A stretch of 64,000 bases of DNA from Cricetomys ansorgei (GCA_026225945.1 JAMJFZ010001089.1:1122501-1186500), one strand, 5' to 3'; shown: positions 1 through 11,424, numbered from the stretch's first letter. The notes: generated from the sequence alone by a model not told the origin. Numbers and translations: made by a program.

Positions 1-67
1 TGTTGCTGGACTCTGGTTAGCTGGTGTAGTTTTGGGTTCCTGACTAAGCTATTTTTACATGTCTGTG

Positions 68-443
68 ATGTTTTGAAAGAAAATGGCCTCCATAGGCCCA
101 TGGATAGTAGTACTCTTAGGAGGTGTGGCCCTTTTGGAGTAGGGGTGGCCTTGTTAGAAGTATGTCTCTGGGACTTGGCTTTGAGGTTTCAGATGCTCAA
201 GCCAGGCCAAGTGTCACTCACTCTTCCTGCTGCCTGTGGACGCTGCCTGCCAATCTGGATGTAGAACTCTCAGCTACCTCTTCAGCACCATGTCTGTCTG
301 CATGTCGCCTTGCTTCCCACCGTGATGTCAATGAACTAAACCTTTGAACTGTAAGCCAGCCCCAGTTAAATGTTTTCCTTTATAAGAGTTGCCATGGTCA
401 TGGTGTCTCTTCATTGCAATAAAAACCCTAACTAAAACAATGT
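68..443 (+). mobile_element. ORR1/MaLR-type LTR
   Basis: This stretch has the typical rodent MaLR LTR wording in order: a 'cctccataggcccatgg' start, 'ggaggtgtggcc', 'gtagaactctcagctacctc', 'aaactgtaagccagcccc' style U3-R text and a 'ccctaactaaaac' end. It reads on the plus strand and looks nearly full length. The family name rests on recognition only. The region contains no gene, and the short open frames in it are chance. Confidence 0.65.
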
Positions 444-565
444 CTAAAACATATTTCTTATTATGCTCATTACACTATTAATATTATCTCTCTCTTATTC
501 ACAATAAAAAACCTTCCCTCTAATAATAGAGTGTTCATGTTGGCTATTTCTTTACTGCAACCCTT

Positions 566-690
566 TCCATGTAGCCCACTTGGGAGGTAGAGGGAGAAGA
601 ATAGAGTTCAAAGCCAGCCTCAGCAATATAACAAATTTGAAGTCAGCCTTCCTCTCAAAAAACTCAAAAGCAAAACCAACTACAAAAGAA
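566..690 (+). repeat. Degenerate B1-like SINE fragment
   Basis: The order 'ttgggaggtagaggg', 'gagttcaaagccagcctcagcaa' and 'ctctcaaaaaactcaaaa' matches the body and A-rich tail of a B1 element, but it is diverged and lacks a clear head. Confidence 0.4.
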
Positions 691-703
691 GCACAGATGA
701 GGT

Positions 704-833
704 CCCTTCCTCCTCCTCCCCCTCCTCCCCCTCCCCCCTCATTGTCCCCCCTCCTCCCCCTCCCCCCTCATCCTCCCCCCCTTCGTCCTCCTCCCTCCTC
801 ATCATTCCCCCTCCCCCCTCCTCCTCCAGCTTC
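704..833. repeat. Pyrimidine-rich (CCT/CCCCT)n simple repeat
   Basis: About 130 bases are almost pure C and T in an imperfect TCC/CCCCTCC pattern, probably grown from the tail of the preceding SINE. The proline-rich open frame across it is a by-product of this composition. Confidence 0.8.
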
Positions 834-1445
834 TCAAAAAGCTCTAAGCCTCATTCTCAGTACATTCTCAGACAAGCGAGCTACAGAGTGTGAGCTAGTT
901 GGGTTTTGCGCATTTGAGATGGTTGGTTCTTAGCCACCATCACGTGTCCCTTTCTTTGGATTGTTCCCTTAGGGAATGGACAACTTGTACTATTGTGATT
1001 GTTCCTGGTAGGTGGTGGCCCCAAGTGCCTGAAACGCTGTGAGATGGAATACATGTTAAGTTCTGCACTTCAGGAACTGACCCAACAAGGGTGACAATGG
1101 AATGAAGAAAGAACAGACTCACAGGCACGTGTGGAGAAAAGCTGGGATGAGCGGAATGGGCTCACACTCAGGAAGGGCACTGCCTGTAACCCAGAAACTC
1201 CAGGTGTTTGTTTTATACATATGAATGGAGGAGGTGGGTTGATCGCTTACAGCTGAGGAAGGTGTGGAGTGGGTTGCGGTTTACTGCTAAACAAGGAGGG
1301 CAGGATTAGCTGATCTCTGTAGGGGAACAGTCTCAGACTGCAGTCATCCTGGAGGAGGAGGCAGTCATTAAGTTTCTGCACTTATTGGTGGCTCTTTTGT
1401 AAACACTGGGTGCTAGTATCAGAGAAAGGCTTTGCCAAGTCCCTG
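834..1445. other. Non-genic stretch, nothing recognised
   Basis: No exon, RNA gene or clear repeat was seen here. Any repeat present is too diverged to name by eye. Confidence 0.5.
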
Positions 1446-1798
1446 TGTAAGGGGCTAGCAGAAGGAGACCCTTGGAAAATCACCAAGACTCGAGATCGAT
1501 GCAAAAGCAAGAGGTTTATTAATCAACACGTTGGGGTCAACTCTCACATATCCTATAAGTCAGAATAAGAGAGCGACCTTGAGAAGCTTCCAGCGAGGGT
1601 TTTTAAAAGGATCAGGAAATCTCTCTGATTGGTCAGAACCCATGCACTGGATTGGCTCGTTAAATGTTACATGGCAACAAGGATTTCTGGGAAAGTGAGT
1701 ACTCACCATTAAACAGAGAGGTTTATGGGATAGTGAGTACGTGACCTTAACTGGAGGAGAGGTTAGTGCCTTTACCACTACGTGCTCTGGGCTTTTCA
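1446..1798 (-). mobile_element. Solo LTR, class I ERV-like (copy 1)
   Basis: On the minus strand this reads TGAAAAGCCCAG at its start and ends ...CCCCTTACA, so it has TG...CA ends. CCAAT boxes are visible (plus-strand 'gattgg', 'attggctc'), and an AATAAA signal lies just before a 'cctcttgcttttgcatcgatc' R/U5-like segment. The flanks carry a matching 4-bp duplication CCTG, as expected for gammaretrovirus-like integration. A second copy at 3637-3984 is roughly 90% identical by eye. No internal coding sequence lies next to it, so it is a solo LTR. The exact family was not determined. Confidence 0.7.
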
Positions 1799-2639
1799 CC
1801 TGGACCTGACCTGGGGAAAGCTTTGCCATTCCCCTGGATCTGAGGCTTTAGGGACCTTGATACAGTTGTGCCCGTATCAACAACATATTCTCTCAGGGTT
1901 TCCTTCCTCACCACGGTTAATAAAGCAAAGCAATTGTCAACTAGGAGCAGCACATCATAAAGAAGTCTTTTGCAAGCAGGTTGGAAAATGTAGACATGAG
2001 AGCCACTGATGTGGACTGGAGTGGTCAGGAATGGAAGTTGAGGTGTTTCTCTCTCTCTAGAAGGAATTTTACTTTCTTCTTCTATAAGGGAAAGCCCACA
2101 CTTTGTAGCAAACTTGGCTTGGTAATACCCAGTATTGTAGGAGAACCCTGCGGTCTGAATTATTGGTTGCAGATTCGGTTCTCCACGGTTGTTTTATTCA
2201 GGGCGGGCGAAGGGATATATTGGGGTGTTGGGGTGTTTTGGGCAGCCTCACAGGTACTCAAAAGCTGCCAATCTTCATTCAGCATTCCCCCCCCCCCCCC
2301 CCCCCCCCCCCCGGTGTGGGAGGCTCCCTGTGACCATGGGGAACAAGTTTTTGCTGGGACACGTGGAGGAAGGGCCTATGGTTTCTTCAAGCCCATGGGC
2401 AGGAATTGTAAAGCACCCTTTGACTCTGCCCCAAGGCTTTTCCTGTTACCTCGGTGCCACAATTGGTCCTCCTTAAAAAACCTTAAAGAACTCTGAAGTT
2501 ACTGTTGTCTGGTAGCAAATTCTACTGTACTGTGCATTCCAGAGAAGAGCAGCTTAGTGAGATAAGATAAGGTTTCTTTCTGTTAGATTATTTACTACAT
2601 TCAAGAGCATACTTAAAGAGTATTTTGAAAGAGAAGTAG
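1799..2639. other. Non-genic stretch with a long C tract
   Basis: Unique-looking intergenic DNA. The only notable item is the poly-C run at 2287-2312. Confidence 0.5.
2287..2312. repeat. Poly-C homopolymer, 26 bases
   Basis: An uninterrupted run of 26 C. The minus strand is therefore an uninterrupted G run that could form a quadruplex. Length calls in such runs are unreliable in most assemblies. Confidence 0.9.
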
Positions 2640-2705
2640 CAGGTGAACTATGAGATGACCCATGTCCTCAAATACCAGGTGAACTATGAGATAACCCATG
2701 TCCTG
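2640..2705. repeat. Short tandem duplication, about 36-bp period
   Basis: The phrase 'aggtgaactatgagat' followed by 'acccatgtcct' occurs twice with a 36-base offset (from 2641 and 2677), with a G/A difference between copies. Confidence 0.85.
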
Positions 2706-3636
2706 TTTTCCATTTTTTTTGTCCCTGATCCTAAGTACTGAAAGGTAATATATTCCTTCCTGAGAGCTTGACGGCAGGTTTTGGCTGGGGAATGGTCTTC
2801 CTCTTCAGAGAAGTTGTCCTAATTTGCTGTTTACCAAGGCTGCAGTTTGGGGTGGAGGTGGGGATGGGGAGGGCTCATGATCTGTGGTGAGGAATGGAAC
2901 ACCTTCCCAGACAGTCAGATCAGGTGAACCAACCCTGAAATCATGGCAGGACAGCTATTACAGCCAGGTCACCCTCACAGTCAAAGCATTTCCTTTTTAA
3001 GTAATGGCAGTCAGGCGTCTTAATCTCTGCATTTGGATGGTGGAGACAGGAAGTCTTCATGCAGGTCCTAGGGAGCCCAGATAGAGAGACCTTGTCTCAA
3101 AGAAGGTAACAACAAACAGAAAATGCACCAAAAGCCGTGGGCATTTTTTAATGTAGCAGCAGATGATTTTCTTTGCTGTGGATTTTTACACTGTGACTGG
3201 AGCTGGAATCTACTTTTTTGTTCCTTGCATACGTTTTTAAACTCATATTAATTACTAATTGCAGATTTTAAACAACTAAAAATATAATCAGGCTGGATAA
3301 CTTTATTCATTTTTACTGATGCCATGTGAACCTGTTAACTATTGAGTATTGAAATCAAACTTTTCTCCTTGAAACCTAGTGTAGAAAATTGGGTGTAAGA
3401 CGGGGCTAGATGGGTGTAAGACAAACCTGTCTAGATGAGTAACATTTATCATAAATATATGTGGACTTATTTCATGCTACTATCTGTTTCTTCTCTTTTA
3501 TTTTAAATTCTATTTCCAGCATTAATTGAACTTCTCAAAACATTGCATCTTATTTTAACTTTAGCTATATCTTCTTGTAATGATTTCGTGGTTGCTTTAG
3601 AGATTTAAAATAATACAAGAGATTGATTCACAGAGC
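2706..3636. other. Non-genic stretch, SINE remnant only
   Basis: Around 3005-3120 there is a very diverged SINE-like remnant ending in 'gaccttgtctcaaag'. Nothing else was recognised. Confidence 0.4.
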
Positions 3637-3984
3637 TGGAAGGGGCTATCGGAAGGAGACCCCCGGAAAATCACCAGGACTCGAGATCGATGCAAAAGCA
3701 AGAGGTTTATTAACCAACACGTTGGGGTCAACTCTCACAGATTCCTCAAGCAAGGAAAGGAGAGCGACCCTGAGAAGCTTCCAGCAAGGGTTTTTAAAGG
3801 GAGCAGGAGCTCTCTCTGATTGATCAGAACCCAGAACTGGATTGGCTTGTTAAATGTTACATGGCAACAAGGATTTCTGGGAGAGTGAGTACTTGCCATT
3901 AAACAGAGAGGCTTATGGGATAGTACTTGACATTAAATGGAGGAGAGGTTAATGCCTTTACCACTAGGGGCGCTGGGCTTTTCA
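3637..3984 (-). mobile_element. Solo LTR, class I ERV-like (copy 2)
   Basis: This is the same family and orientation as the element at 1446-1798, with TG...CA ends in minus orientation, CCAAT boxes, and AATAAA followed by the same R/U5-like segment. The 4-bp flanks are GAGC and GAAC, one mismatch apart. It lacks six bases (gtgagt-like) found in copy 1. No internal viral sequence adjoins it. The two copies form a direct repeat 2.2 kb apart. Confidence 0.7.
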
Positions 3985-4785
3985 GAACTATAATGAAATA
4001 CCAGACACAGGCTACTTAAAATGAAATAGATCTTTATTTTGGTTCATAGATCTAGAGATTCAAGCCCCAAATCAGGCAGCTCCATTGGTTTGGCCTCTAC
4101 AAGGGCAATGCCTCATGGCTGGTGGCATGTGTTGAGTGAGTGTTCATATCTTCTGTCAGGAAGCAAAGAAAGGTGGGGTGGGGTGGGTGGAATGGGAGAG
4201 GGGGAGAAGGGAGAAAGAAGTGGGGAGAGGAACTGCATCCCACAGTTCCCTCCAAGGGTACACCCATAATGACCTAAAGACTGCATGTGTGACACCCTGG
4301 TGCAAGACTTTAACATATAGGCTTGAGGGGTGGTAATTAAAAAGCCAGATCAATTCAACAAACTGAACATTTCAAAGGCAATTTAGTTTCAGAATTTTAT
4401 CATTTTTATCAATTTTATCATTTCCATGGGAATGTCCAAAAGTGCTATTTTATTGGTCTCTTTATTTCTCTATTTTATATTTTAGTCACTTTGTATCTTT
4501 ATCCACTGAACATTCCATCAGGTAATGCAGAGCATTCAGGCCTTTATAATCCATGAATCCATGTTTATAATCATCAGAAAGATCTGAGAACTCAGAAGAA
4601 GAGTTGCTGTTTTTGTTTTTGTTTTTTGTTTTTTTCTGAGGTTCAGGCTTTTCTCCAGGTCATTGCCCTCTGGCCTTAAGGACTGTGCAGCTTTTCTCTG
4701 AAGTTGGTTCCACTTCCTCAAGGTATACATGTTTTCTGATGAGAACTCTGTAGCCACTCAACTTTAGAACTCTGTACTGGGCTGT
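3985..4785. other. Non-genic stretch, possible old repeat
   Basis: The first 130 bases ('aactataatgaaataccaga' onward) resemble an old mammalian interspersed repeat that also appears near 43897. The rest is AT-rich with nothing recognisable. Confidence 0.35.
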
Positions 4786-5058
4786 GGTGGTTTGAATGAG
4801 AATGGGCCCCATAGGCTCATAGATTTGGTCATCTGGGAGTGGCACTATTTGAAATGATTAGGAGATGTAGCCTTGTTGGAGGAAGTATGTCACTGTGGGT
4901 GGGCTTTGCAGCTTCAAAAGCTCTCTCTTCCTGCTGCCTGCAGATCTGGGTGTAGAACATCCAGCAACTTCTCCGGCACCATGTATGCCGGCATGCCGCC
5001 GTGCTTCCCACCATTCTGACCATGGACTAAACCTCTGAAAACTGTAAGCTAGCCCCAA
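4786..5058 (+). mobile_element. ORR1/MaLR-type LTR, 3' truncated
   Basis: It begins 'gtggtttgaatgagaatggg' and runs through 'ggaggaagtatgtcactg', 'ttcctgctgcctgcagatc' and 'aaactgtaagctagcccc', the same order as the element at 68-443. It stops before the usual 'ccctaactaag' end. Confidence 0.65.
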
Positions 5059-5360
5059 CCTTTTCAGAATCAAAGTCAGAAGTCACCTAGTCCTTCTATG
5101 CCACCTAGTGACAACAGTCAGTAACTTTACAGTTTTTAGGGAAAAATTTTAATCACATTCCAAAAGAAAGTCTGCAATTTTTTTCTAGTGCCCCTTTTCT
5201 ACTAAAAGTAAAAGCCATTCAACTCTGAAAAAATTTAAATGATCTTCCTTGTTCATAAGGAATTAGGGAAGATAAAGGGTTTAGATGGGGTGCTGGGGAG
5301 AGGAGGGTGGGGCAGAGGAGGGATAAATCGCATGAAGAATAGTTGAGAACATTGTATGGA
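5059..5360 (+). repeat. Dispersed repeat, partner of 29150-29480
   Basis: It shares a colinear series of anchors with 29150-29480: 'agaagtcac', 'ccttct', 'gccacct', 'gtgac', 'tgcaatt...ttctagtgc', a G-rich 'gatggg...gagg' segment, then 'gggataaat' and 'aagaat'. The two copies are strongly diverged. I cannot name the family. Confidence 0.45.
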
Positions 5361-5365
5361 AGCTT

Positions 5366-5800
5366 ACTGTATTAGGGTCCTCAAGAGGAACAAAATTAAT
5401 AGAACGAACATATACGGAATTTATTAGAATGGTTTACAGACTGTTGCCCAACTATTTCAACAATGGTTGCCTCCTGACATAGAGTGCAAGAATCCAATAG
5501 CTGTTAGGGCCACAAGGCTGGACATGTCAGAGGTCTTTTACATGTCATTTCCCTGAAGATGTAGGCTCTAATGCCAAAGAAAGGATGAGCTTGCCAGAGA
5601 AAGGGGGCAAGTAGACAAAGGGCAAGAGCTTCCTTCTTCCATGTCCTTCAACAGGCTGCCATCAGGAGGCATTCTCCAGCCTTAGGGTGGGTCCTCTCAC
5701 CTCAAATGATCCAATCAAGAAGATCCCTCACAGGTGTCCCCAGCAGCAGTTTGGGTTTGGGTTAATTCTGTATATAATCAAGGCGTCAAGAATGGTCACC
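5366..5800 (+). mobile_element. RMER1-like rodent interspersed repeat
   Basis: It contains the 'tagggtcctcaagaggaac' start, 'tagaacgaacatatac', 'ttacagactgttgcccaact', 'aagaatccaatagctgtt' and 'gcttccttcttccatgtcc' phrases in order. This is a common rodent middle-repetitive family. A related copy begins near 26577. Confidence 0.5.
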
Positions 5801-6363
5801 AGACCTTCGTATGAGTGCGTGTGTGTGAAACTGGAGTTATACTTTACAAAATTTTCCATTTGAAAATTTCGACTTGGTTTTATTTTTAATCAGCTGAAAT
5901 TTTCTCATGTAACCATGTGATTTTCCTGGCCTTCTGGAACAGCTAGAAGATCTGCTTTGGTTTGTGTGATCGTTCCAACCTCTGGGTAATCTCAGGGTTG
6001 ATGTACCTTGTCCTCTTCACTGAGACTGGTCAGACTCTCACAGCTTTCCTATGCCATATGATCCTGAACTGTGTCTTGGTCATAGTGAATATGTCATTGC
6101 ATGGGCTCTGGGTCTTGTGACACTCGCTTGAAGGACTGTTTTAGCAAGTAGCCAACCTGGTTTGATTCAGACAAGCAGCTTATTCTTGGTTTCCTGTGAA
6201 TGGTAGTGACGAGCCCGCTTTGATTTCCCAAGTCTTTGCTACAGTTGTGTCTGTCCTGTTCACAGACCTGAGAAGGTTTGAGCACAGAGTTAAGGAGTAT
6301 TCTTTCTTTAAAAATAATTTTTTGTGTATGGAGGTTTATGAGACCACCAAAGCACCCCTTGTG
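5801..6363. other. Non-genic stretch, nothing recognised
   Basis: No exon, splice-flanked open frame or named repeat was seen. Confidence 0.45.
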
Positions 6364-6737
6364 GTGGGTGGGCCCTGACCTCGGCTCTACGGGAATTCCC
6401 TGTAATTCTTGGAAAGTTCCGAAGCCACCTGCTGGCCAATTAGAAGCTTTCTGCATTGCATGTCTCTCAGGTGCCCCACTTTCCCTCGAACCTGCTCATG
6501 TCCCGGCCAGATGTAACGAGCCAATCCAGTAAGGACCCAGGTCCTGACCAAGCAGAGAGATCCTCCTAGCAACTGCCTGTTTCGCTTAAAAACCCTGTGT
6601 ACCTACATTTGCTGCTGCCATGTTTTTTTTAATTGGCTAGCCCTGGCATGCCAGTATGTAACCCATAAAAATAAACTGCTTTAAATGGCCACATGTATAT
6701 CTGTGTCTATTTGAGCTATTTTGCGGACCCAACAGTG
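6364..6737 (+). mobile_element. Possible LTR
   Basis: The layout resembles an LTR promoter and polyadenylation unit: 'gccaattagaagc' (CCAAT), 'cttaaaaaccctgtgtacc' as a TATA-like element, and 'ccataaaaataaactgctttaa' with AATAAA downstream. No partner LTR or clear ends were found, so this is tentative. Confidence 0.3.
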
Positions 6738-6900
6738 TAGCCTACATGAATATCTGTGAATCGCCTCTATAATTCCAGGGCCTGGGTGCCCTGGAATTGA
6801 AATTGAAGTTATAGATGGATGTGAGCTGCCATATGGCATCTGGGAATTGAACCTGGATCCTAGTGGTAGAGCAGTCAATGCTCTTTTTCTGCTTCAAGAT
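6738..6900 (-). mobile_element. B3/B2-type SINE
   Basis: In plus orientation it shows the reverse of a B3 body: 'gatgtgagctgccatatgg', 'ctgggaattgaacctggatcc', then 'agcagtcaatgctcttt'. Confidence 0.6.
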
Positions 6901-7127
6901 GTTCTTCTCTCACCTTAATATTCAGGGAGGCCTTTACCTGATCAGACAGACATTTTGTTGTTTTCTTTGACTTACATAGCTGGCCAAATCATAGGCACCA
7001 CAGAACCCTCCAGAATAGGGTTCCGCCTTTGAGGCAAATATCTCCTGCTCAGGAGAGCTACCAGCAATTTTGTTCCCAGCCATGGAAGGATGCTTCTCTG
7101 CATTTTGGTGGCTTTTCATGATTCTCT

Positions 7128-7325
7128 TTTTAAAAATTAGTTTATTATTTTATACCTATGGGAGTGTACTACGTGTATTCCTGGTGCCCACAGAGGTCAA
7201 AAGAGTGTCTGATCTGGAACTGGAATTACACAAAGGTTGTGAGCCACTATATGGGTGCTGGGAATTGGACCTGGGTCCTCTGGAAGAGCATCCAGTGCTC
7301 TTAATCACTGAGCCATCTCTGAGGC
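7128..7325 (-). mobile_element. B3 SINE
   Basis: A well-preserved B3 in reverse: 'ggtgcccacagaggtcaaaa', 'ttgtgagccactatatggg', 'tgctgggaattggacctggg' and 'gctcttaatcactgagcca'. Confidence 0.8.
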
Positions 7326-8339
7326 TCCTCATGATCCACTTCTAACTTAAGGATTCGCACATAGTTTCTTTCCATACTTTGTCCAGCGACTTTGGTAGTG
7401 TATAGGAAATCTGTAGTGAATAGGAAATCTGAACACTACCTGGCTGTTGTGGTGGTATTGGACTCTACCTAGCTTTTAAATTCCACTGCTGGCACTTGAT
7501 AGGCATTTCAGTCTAGAAAAGCCACCCCCCACCTTAGGATCTCAACCTGTGAAAACAGCAGTACCAACCTCATCTCTGACCGATAGTTTTCAAGGGGATA
7601 AAATATAATGGACATTTGGCACTAGTCAATAAACACTAATGGTTATTTCTGTTCACATTTTCATAAAACTGAACACTGTAGACTAAGATTATTGGGATAA
7701 AAATTTAATACCTAAAAATTTTTTTTTTTTTACAGGTTTTGACATGTCAGCTACCTGGAAACTCTTAAAAGAAAGGTAACAATGCAGAAATATCTTAAAA
7801 CACAAACTACCCCGTGATTTTGTGGGCTTCAACTAGCTCATCAAAGTCCTTGTCAATCAACACGGATGGCATTCATCTAAACAGGGAGTCAGGAGGAGAG
7901 GTAGAGCAGCTTGCAGGTACCTCACAAAGCTCCACAGTAAAGAAGGACGAGGACTGTACAGCTGATGAGAACAGTGCTTTCCCAATGCAATGGCCCACTG
8001 TCCCCTTCTTGCCTCTTGAGTAAGCTGTGTAGGCATGTGTTGGGGAAGGGGTGACACCGAAGAATCTTGTTTTCCTCCCTTGCCAGATGGCTGAAAAGAG
8101 CACGCAACTCGTGGAAGACCTGAAGTGATCCAAAGACCGTCAGTGTTTGCCTCAATTTGCTTAGTCACCACCCGTGGATGATAAAGTGCTATGGGGTTTC
8201 AGAGATGTGATCTCAGCTTGCAAGGCTATGAGCGTTTTTTCACAACAGGCTCCCAAGGACACTGTTCCAGAGTCTGCGGCAGCCTCTGTTCACGTCAAGA
8301 GCATACGCCTTTCTATTGCCAAGAACCTACATGAATTCT
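7326..8339. other. Non-genic stretch downstream of the Eci2-like gene
   Basis: Contains a short T run near 7722 and otherwise unassigned DNA. No second copy of the isomerase gene was seen to the left of the gene within this window. Confidence 0.5.
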
Positions 8340-8360
8340 TAAGGCTTGATTTATGCAAGT

Positions 8361-8366
8361 TTTTAT
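8361..8366 (-). terminator. Eci2: Polyadenylation signal AATAAA for the Eci2-like gene
   Basis: Plus-strand TTTATT lies 142 bases beyond the stop codon and reads AATAAA on the gene strand. The transcript would end near 8340, giving a short 3' UTR of about 170 bases. Confidence 0.6.
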
Positions 8367-8507
8367 TCATCAGTGCTCTGAAGCATTCTCATAATTGCTA
8401 CATTAGGCATGGAAAAGGCACAGCAAAGTGTGTGTGTGGTTCAAGTACTTGAAACCAGAACTTGCAACGCATCCTTCGTCTGAGAAGCCTAACTGCGGTG
8501 GTGGTCT

Positions 8508-8663
8508 TCACAGCTTTGCCTTTCTGGATACGAAGCTCATGATTGCATTGATACATTCCTCTGACAGCCACCTTGTCTGCAGGGTAGTGCACTCTTCGGC
8601 ATTAACCGCGTGGAGCTTTTCCTTCTCATTGCTTCTGATTAACTCTTTGGAAATTCTCATGGA
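8508..8663 (-). CDS. Eci2: Eci2-like coding exon 10 (last)
   Basis: The acceptor 'tttcatcag' precedes TCC ATG AGA. Fifty-one codons and a TGA follow, beginning [10 protein letters not shown], passing [16 protein letters not shown], and ending SRKAKL. The final AKL is a canonical type 1 peroxisomal targeting signal. The frame is open and matches the family throughout. Confidence 0.92.
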   Translation of the reverse strand, partial: SMRISKELIRSNEKEKLHAVNAEECTTLQTRWLSEECINAIMSFVSRKAKL

Positions 8664-9284
8664 CTGATGAAACAAAACCAACAGTAAGTTATTCCAACAG
8701 GAATAGGATCAGTGTGTCCTTGCCTTCTACTCTAACAAACTGATCCCGTTACCTTTCACAAAGACTCATGTGGAACAGAATACACCGCTTTAATGTACAC
8801 AGAGATGACCACAGTAGGTGTGGGAGACAGGTCCCCATTGTACATTTCTAAACAGCCCCTGATGGATACAGACGCTCCTGGTTCCAGGATCACACACTCA
8901 GCAGCAAGAATGTAAGATCAGTCAGACGCTAATTGCCACATACATAAATGGAGGCGCTGTAGAGTGAGCATCCCCTAAATATAGGCAACCTCCTGGCCTC
9001 ACACCTGAATTCCAAAAGAGCTGGGTGTCTATTAGCATCCTCCTGGGGTCACCCCCATAAAGGATTTCCCCTTTGTCCTTGTAGCACAGAAATAAAATGT
9101 CTATCTGGTAAGTTTTCTAAAAAATCACTATTCCAAACATTACAGTATTTTAATACAAAATCCAGATGTGCTTAAAGCCAACTAAAGACATGTCTTTTTA
9201 GAATGTGTTCTAAAGCATATTTTCCCCTTGGGAAATGATTTCCATGGTCCCTTCCCCTCCCCCAAGTCAAAACCAAATACTAAC

Positions 9285-9428
9285 GTTTGGTGGGAGCTTT
9301 GCATATGCTTTCAGCCTGGTCCAGACTTCTTTCTCAAAAGTACTTTCAGGGAAAACTTCAGTGACAAGGCCCTGAGCCCATGCCTCTCTTGCTGTGAGCT
9401 TCTTCCCAAAGAGAAGCATCTCAGTTGC
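9285..9428 (-). CDS. Eci2: Eci2-like coding exon 9
   Basis: Forty-eight codons lie between the acceptor 'tgcattgcag' and the donor 'gttagt'. They include [19 protein letters not shown] and TEVFPESTF, a conserved helix and loop of the crotonase fold that follows the active site. The exon starts and ends on codon boundaries. Confidence 0.93.
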
Positions 9429-10759
9429 CTGCAATGCAAAGCAAGACAAGACCTGGCTCAACACAGCAAGGCTTCAGTCGACTTGAGAGCAGTTGCTTTC
9501 GGGAGACACAGATGTACTCATGGCAGCTTGAGGTTGCTCCATGTCACAGGAACAGAGAAGCTGATGACCTCATTGGCCAAGGATTTGCAAACTGTGCTGA
9601 GAGCATTACTGTTTCTGACTCTCCAAAAGCTAGATGGGCAGCTGCTCTGTGAGGGTCTGCATGGGAGAGGCAAGTATGAGAAGCACAGGGCAGAAATGAC
9701 CTGAACCCCTAGTAGCTATTATGATAACTATGGGGGTGCAAAATAATTATATCCATAGGGTAAACCATTTGAGGCATTCATTCAAAATTCTATTCCATTA
9801 TTGGTTGTCCTAGTGTCGAGCTCTGAGCATCCTCTTCCCCTGCACAGGCACTCAGATGCGTGCTTGTGAAGGAAGAGACATGGGGATGGCTTATGTTGCA
9901 TTTCTATAAAAACTGAGGCCACTGAACAAACGTTCTCGCTACAGTTGCACTTCCTCTTCCAGAAAAGTAAACACGTTCCAAATGCTCTAAGTCTGAAGAG
10001 CTGGGTCTTCTCAACTTCTCACACTTAACGGACAGCACAGAGAACTGTGCACACTTTATACGTGTGTGTGCATGTGGGGAGGAGCATCCATAACAAAAGC
10101 CTAATAGTCACCAAATAGGCTCCGTTCCCACTCCCACTGTGGGATGGGGACCAATGCCTGCTAAACCCGTCCCTCGGTCCCCCATCTCCAGTCCTGTGTC
10201 AGTATCCTTGGAGTTACTCCACAGAGGACAGACAACTAGGTTTGCACAAATGCAGAGCTAGACCCTGAGCAGCCTGTGGGCCACCCTGGGAGTCTCAGCA
10301 CACAGCTGAACAGCTGGAGAATGGCAGCTGTGGCTGGGATTCCCAGTGAATATGACTTCATGGGGCTGTTAAGAGCTCCATGAAGCTCCCAACCGCTGGC
10401 TCACATACTCCCCAAAGAGAAGATCTGTCACCCACGCAGTTAGGCGGCCCAAAACTGACCAAACCTTGGGAGGCTGCCTAGTCCTGGGCCTTCCACAAAT
10501 GTCGCAGAACTGTGGAGTACAAGGTCTTGTGCTGCCACCCGAGCTCCAGCCCTAAGCCAGCAGCTGTCAGACACCGTCCCTGCATTAGGAATTGCAGAGG
10601 GACCGTCCTGACCCCTCCCTTACATCAGATCTCCCCTGAGCTGGTTCCTCCATGCTTTAGATTGAATAATCATCCTCCAAGCTTCGCCCAAGGGAAAGGA
10701 GACAGAGTGCAGGATTGCCTTGGCCACAGAGATGACACACTACTTTTCCCAGAAGTTAC

Positions 10760-10849
10760 CTTTGCTGAGCCCATCATCTTTGGGAACGTGTAAGAGGAGC
10801 ACCCTTCCGGGCTCTGGCCGAGGTGGCTGAACGGAGTTTGAAATGTTGC
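10760..10849 (-). CDS. Eci2: Eci2-like coding exon 8
   Basis: Thirty codons lie between the acceptor 'ccccaaccag' and the donor 'gtaact', reading [19 protein letters not shown] and then [11 protein letters not shown]. The SPEGCSS segment contains the glutamate that I infer is the catalytic acid by analogy with other crotonase-fold isomerases. The exon is intact. Confidence 0.93.
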
Positions 10850-10924
10850 CTGGTTGGGGTGGAGGAAGAAAAGAAAAGCATTCAACAATTACTATTCAAT
10901 TTTAGATTCACAATTTCTATGTCT

Positions 10925-11035
10925 GTGTTTGAGACAGAGTCTTGCTATGTAGCCCAGGCTGGCCTAGAACATCACAGGTGTCAGACTCTTGAGTGCAGGG
11001 ATTATAGGTATAGACCACTGCACCCAGCTCACTCT
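10925..11035 (-). mobile_element. B1-like SINE in intron 7
   Basis: Reverse B1 text: 'gagacagagtcttgctatg', 'tagcccaggctggcctaga', 'gggattataggtatagacca'. It shares the gene's orientation. Confidence 0.75.
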
Positions 11036-11424
11036 TCTTAGCTGAGGAGGACATCTGAATGACTACGGCGTGTTATGCTGTGTACACACAATTTGCCTGC
11101 GGTGTGTTATCATTATTACTGACTACATCCCTCACACTATACATGAGATGCTTTGGGTCTGTGTATCTGCTACTGTGCATATTTTGAACTACATTTCCCG
11201 AGGCCCCCCACCTCTACTCAACAGCTATAGATTGGTTTTTTTTTAAGAGTCCTGGGGTTCCAATGCAGAGTCTTTACCATGTTAGGACACTGCCATGGTG
11301 ACCCCCACCTCCCATTTTTTCAAAACATACATCTTTTCTTTTTATTTTCTGTATTTTTAGAAATTTTTATGGCTACCACAGAGAAATACTATTATGGTAA
11401 GAATGCAAATCCAAATCCGAATAT

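Noticed and set aside
580..933. 117-codon proline-rich open frame
   Set aside because: It is created by a CCT-rich simple repeat following a SINE fragment. There is no splice context or homologue.
1446..3984. Idea that the two class I LTRs bound one provirus
   Set aside because: Each has its own short flanking duplication, and the DNA between shows no viral genes.
6094..6456. 120-codon minus-strand open frame
   Set aside because: Overlaps a possible LTR and has no recognisable domain.
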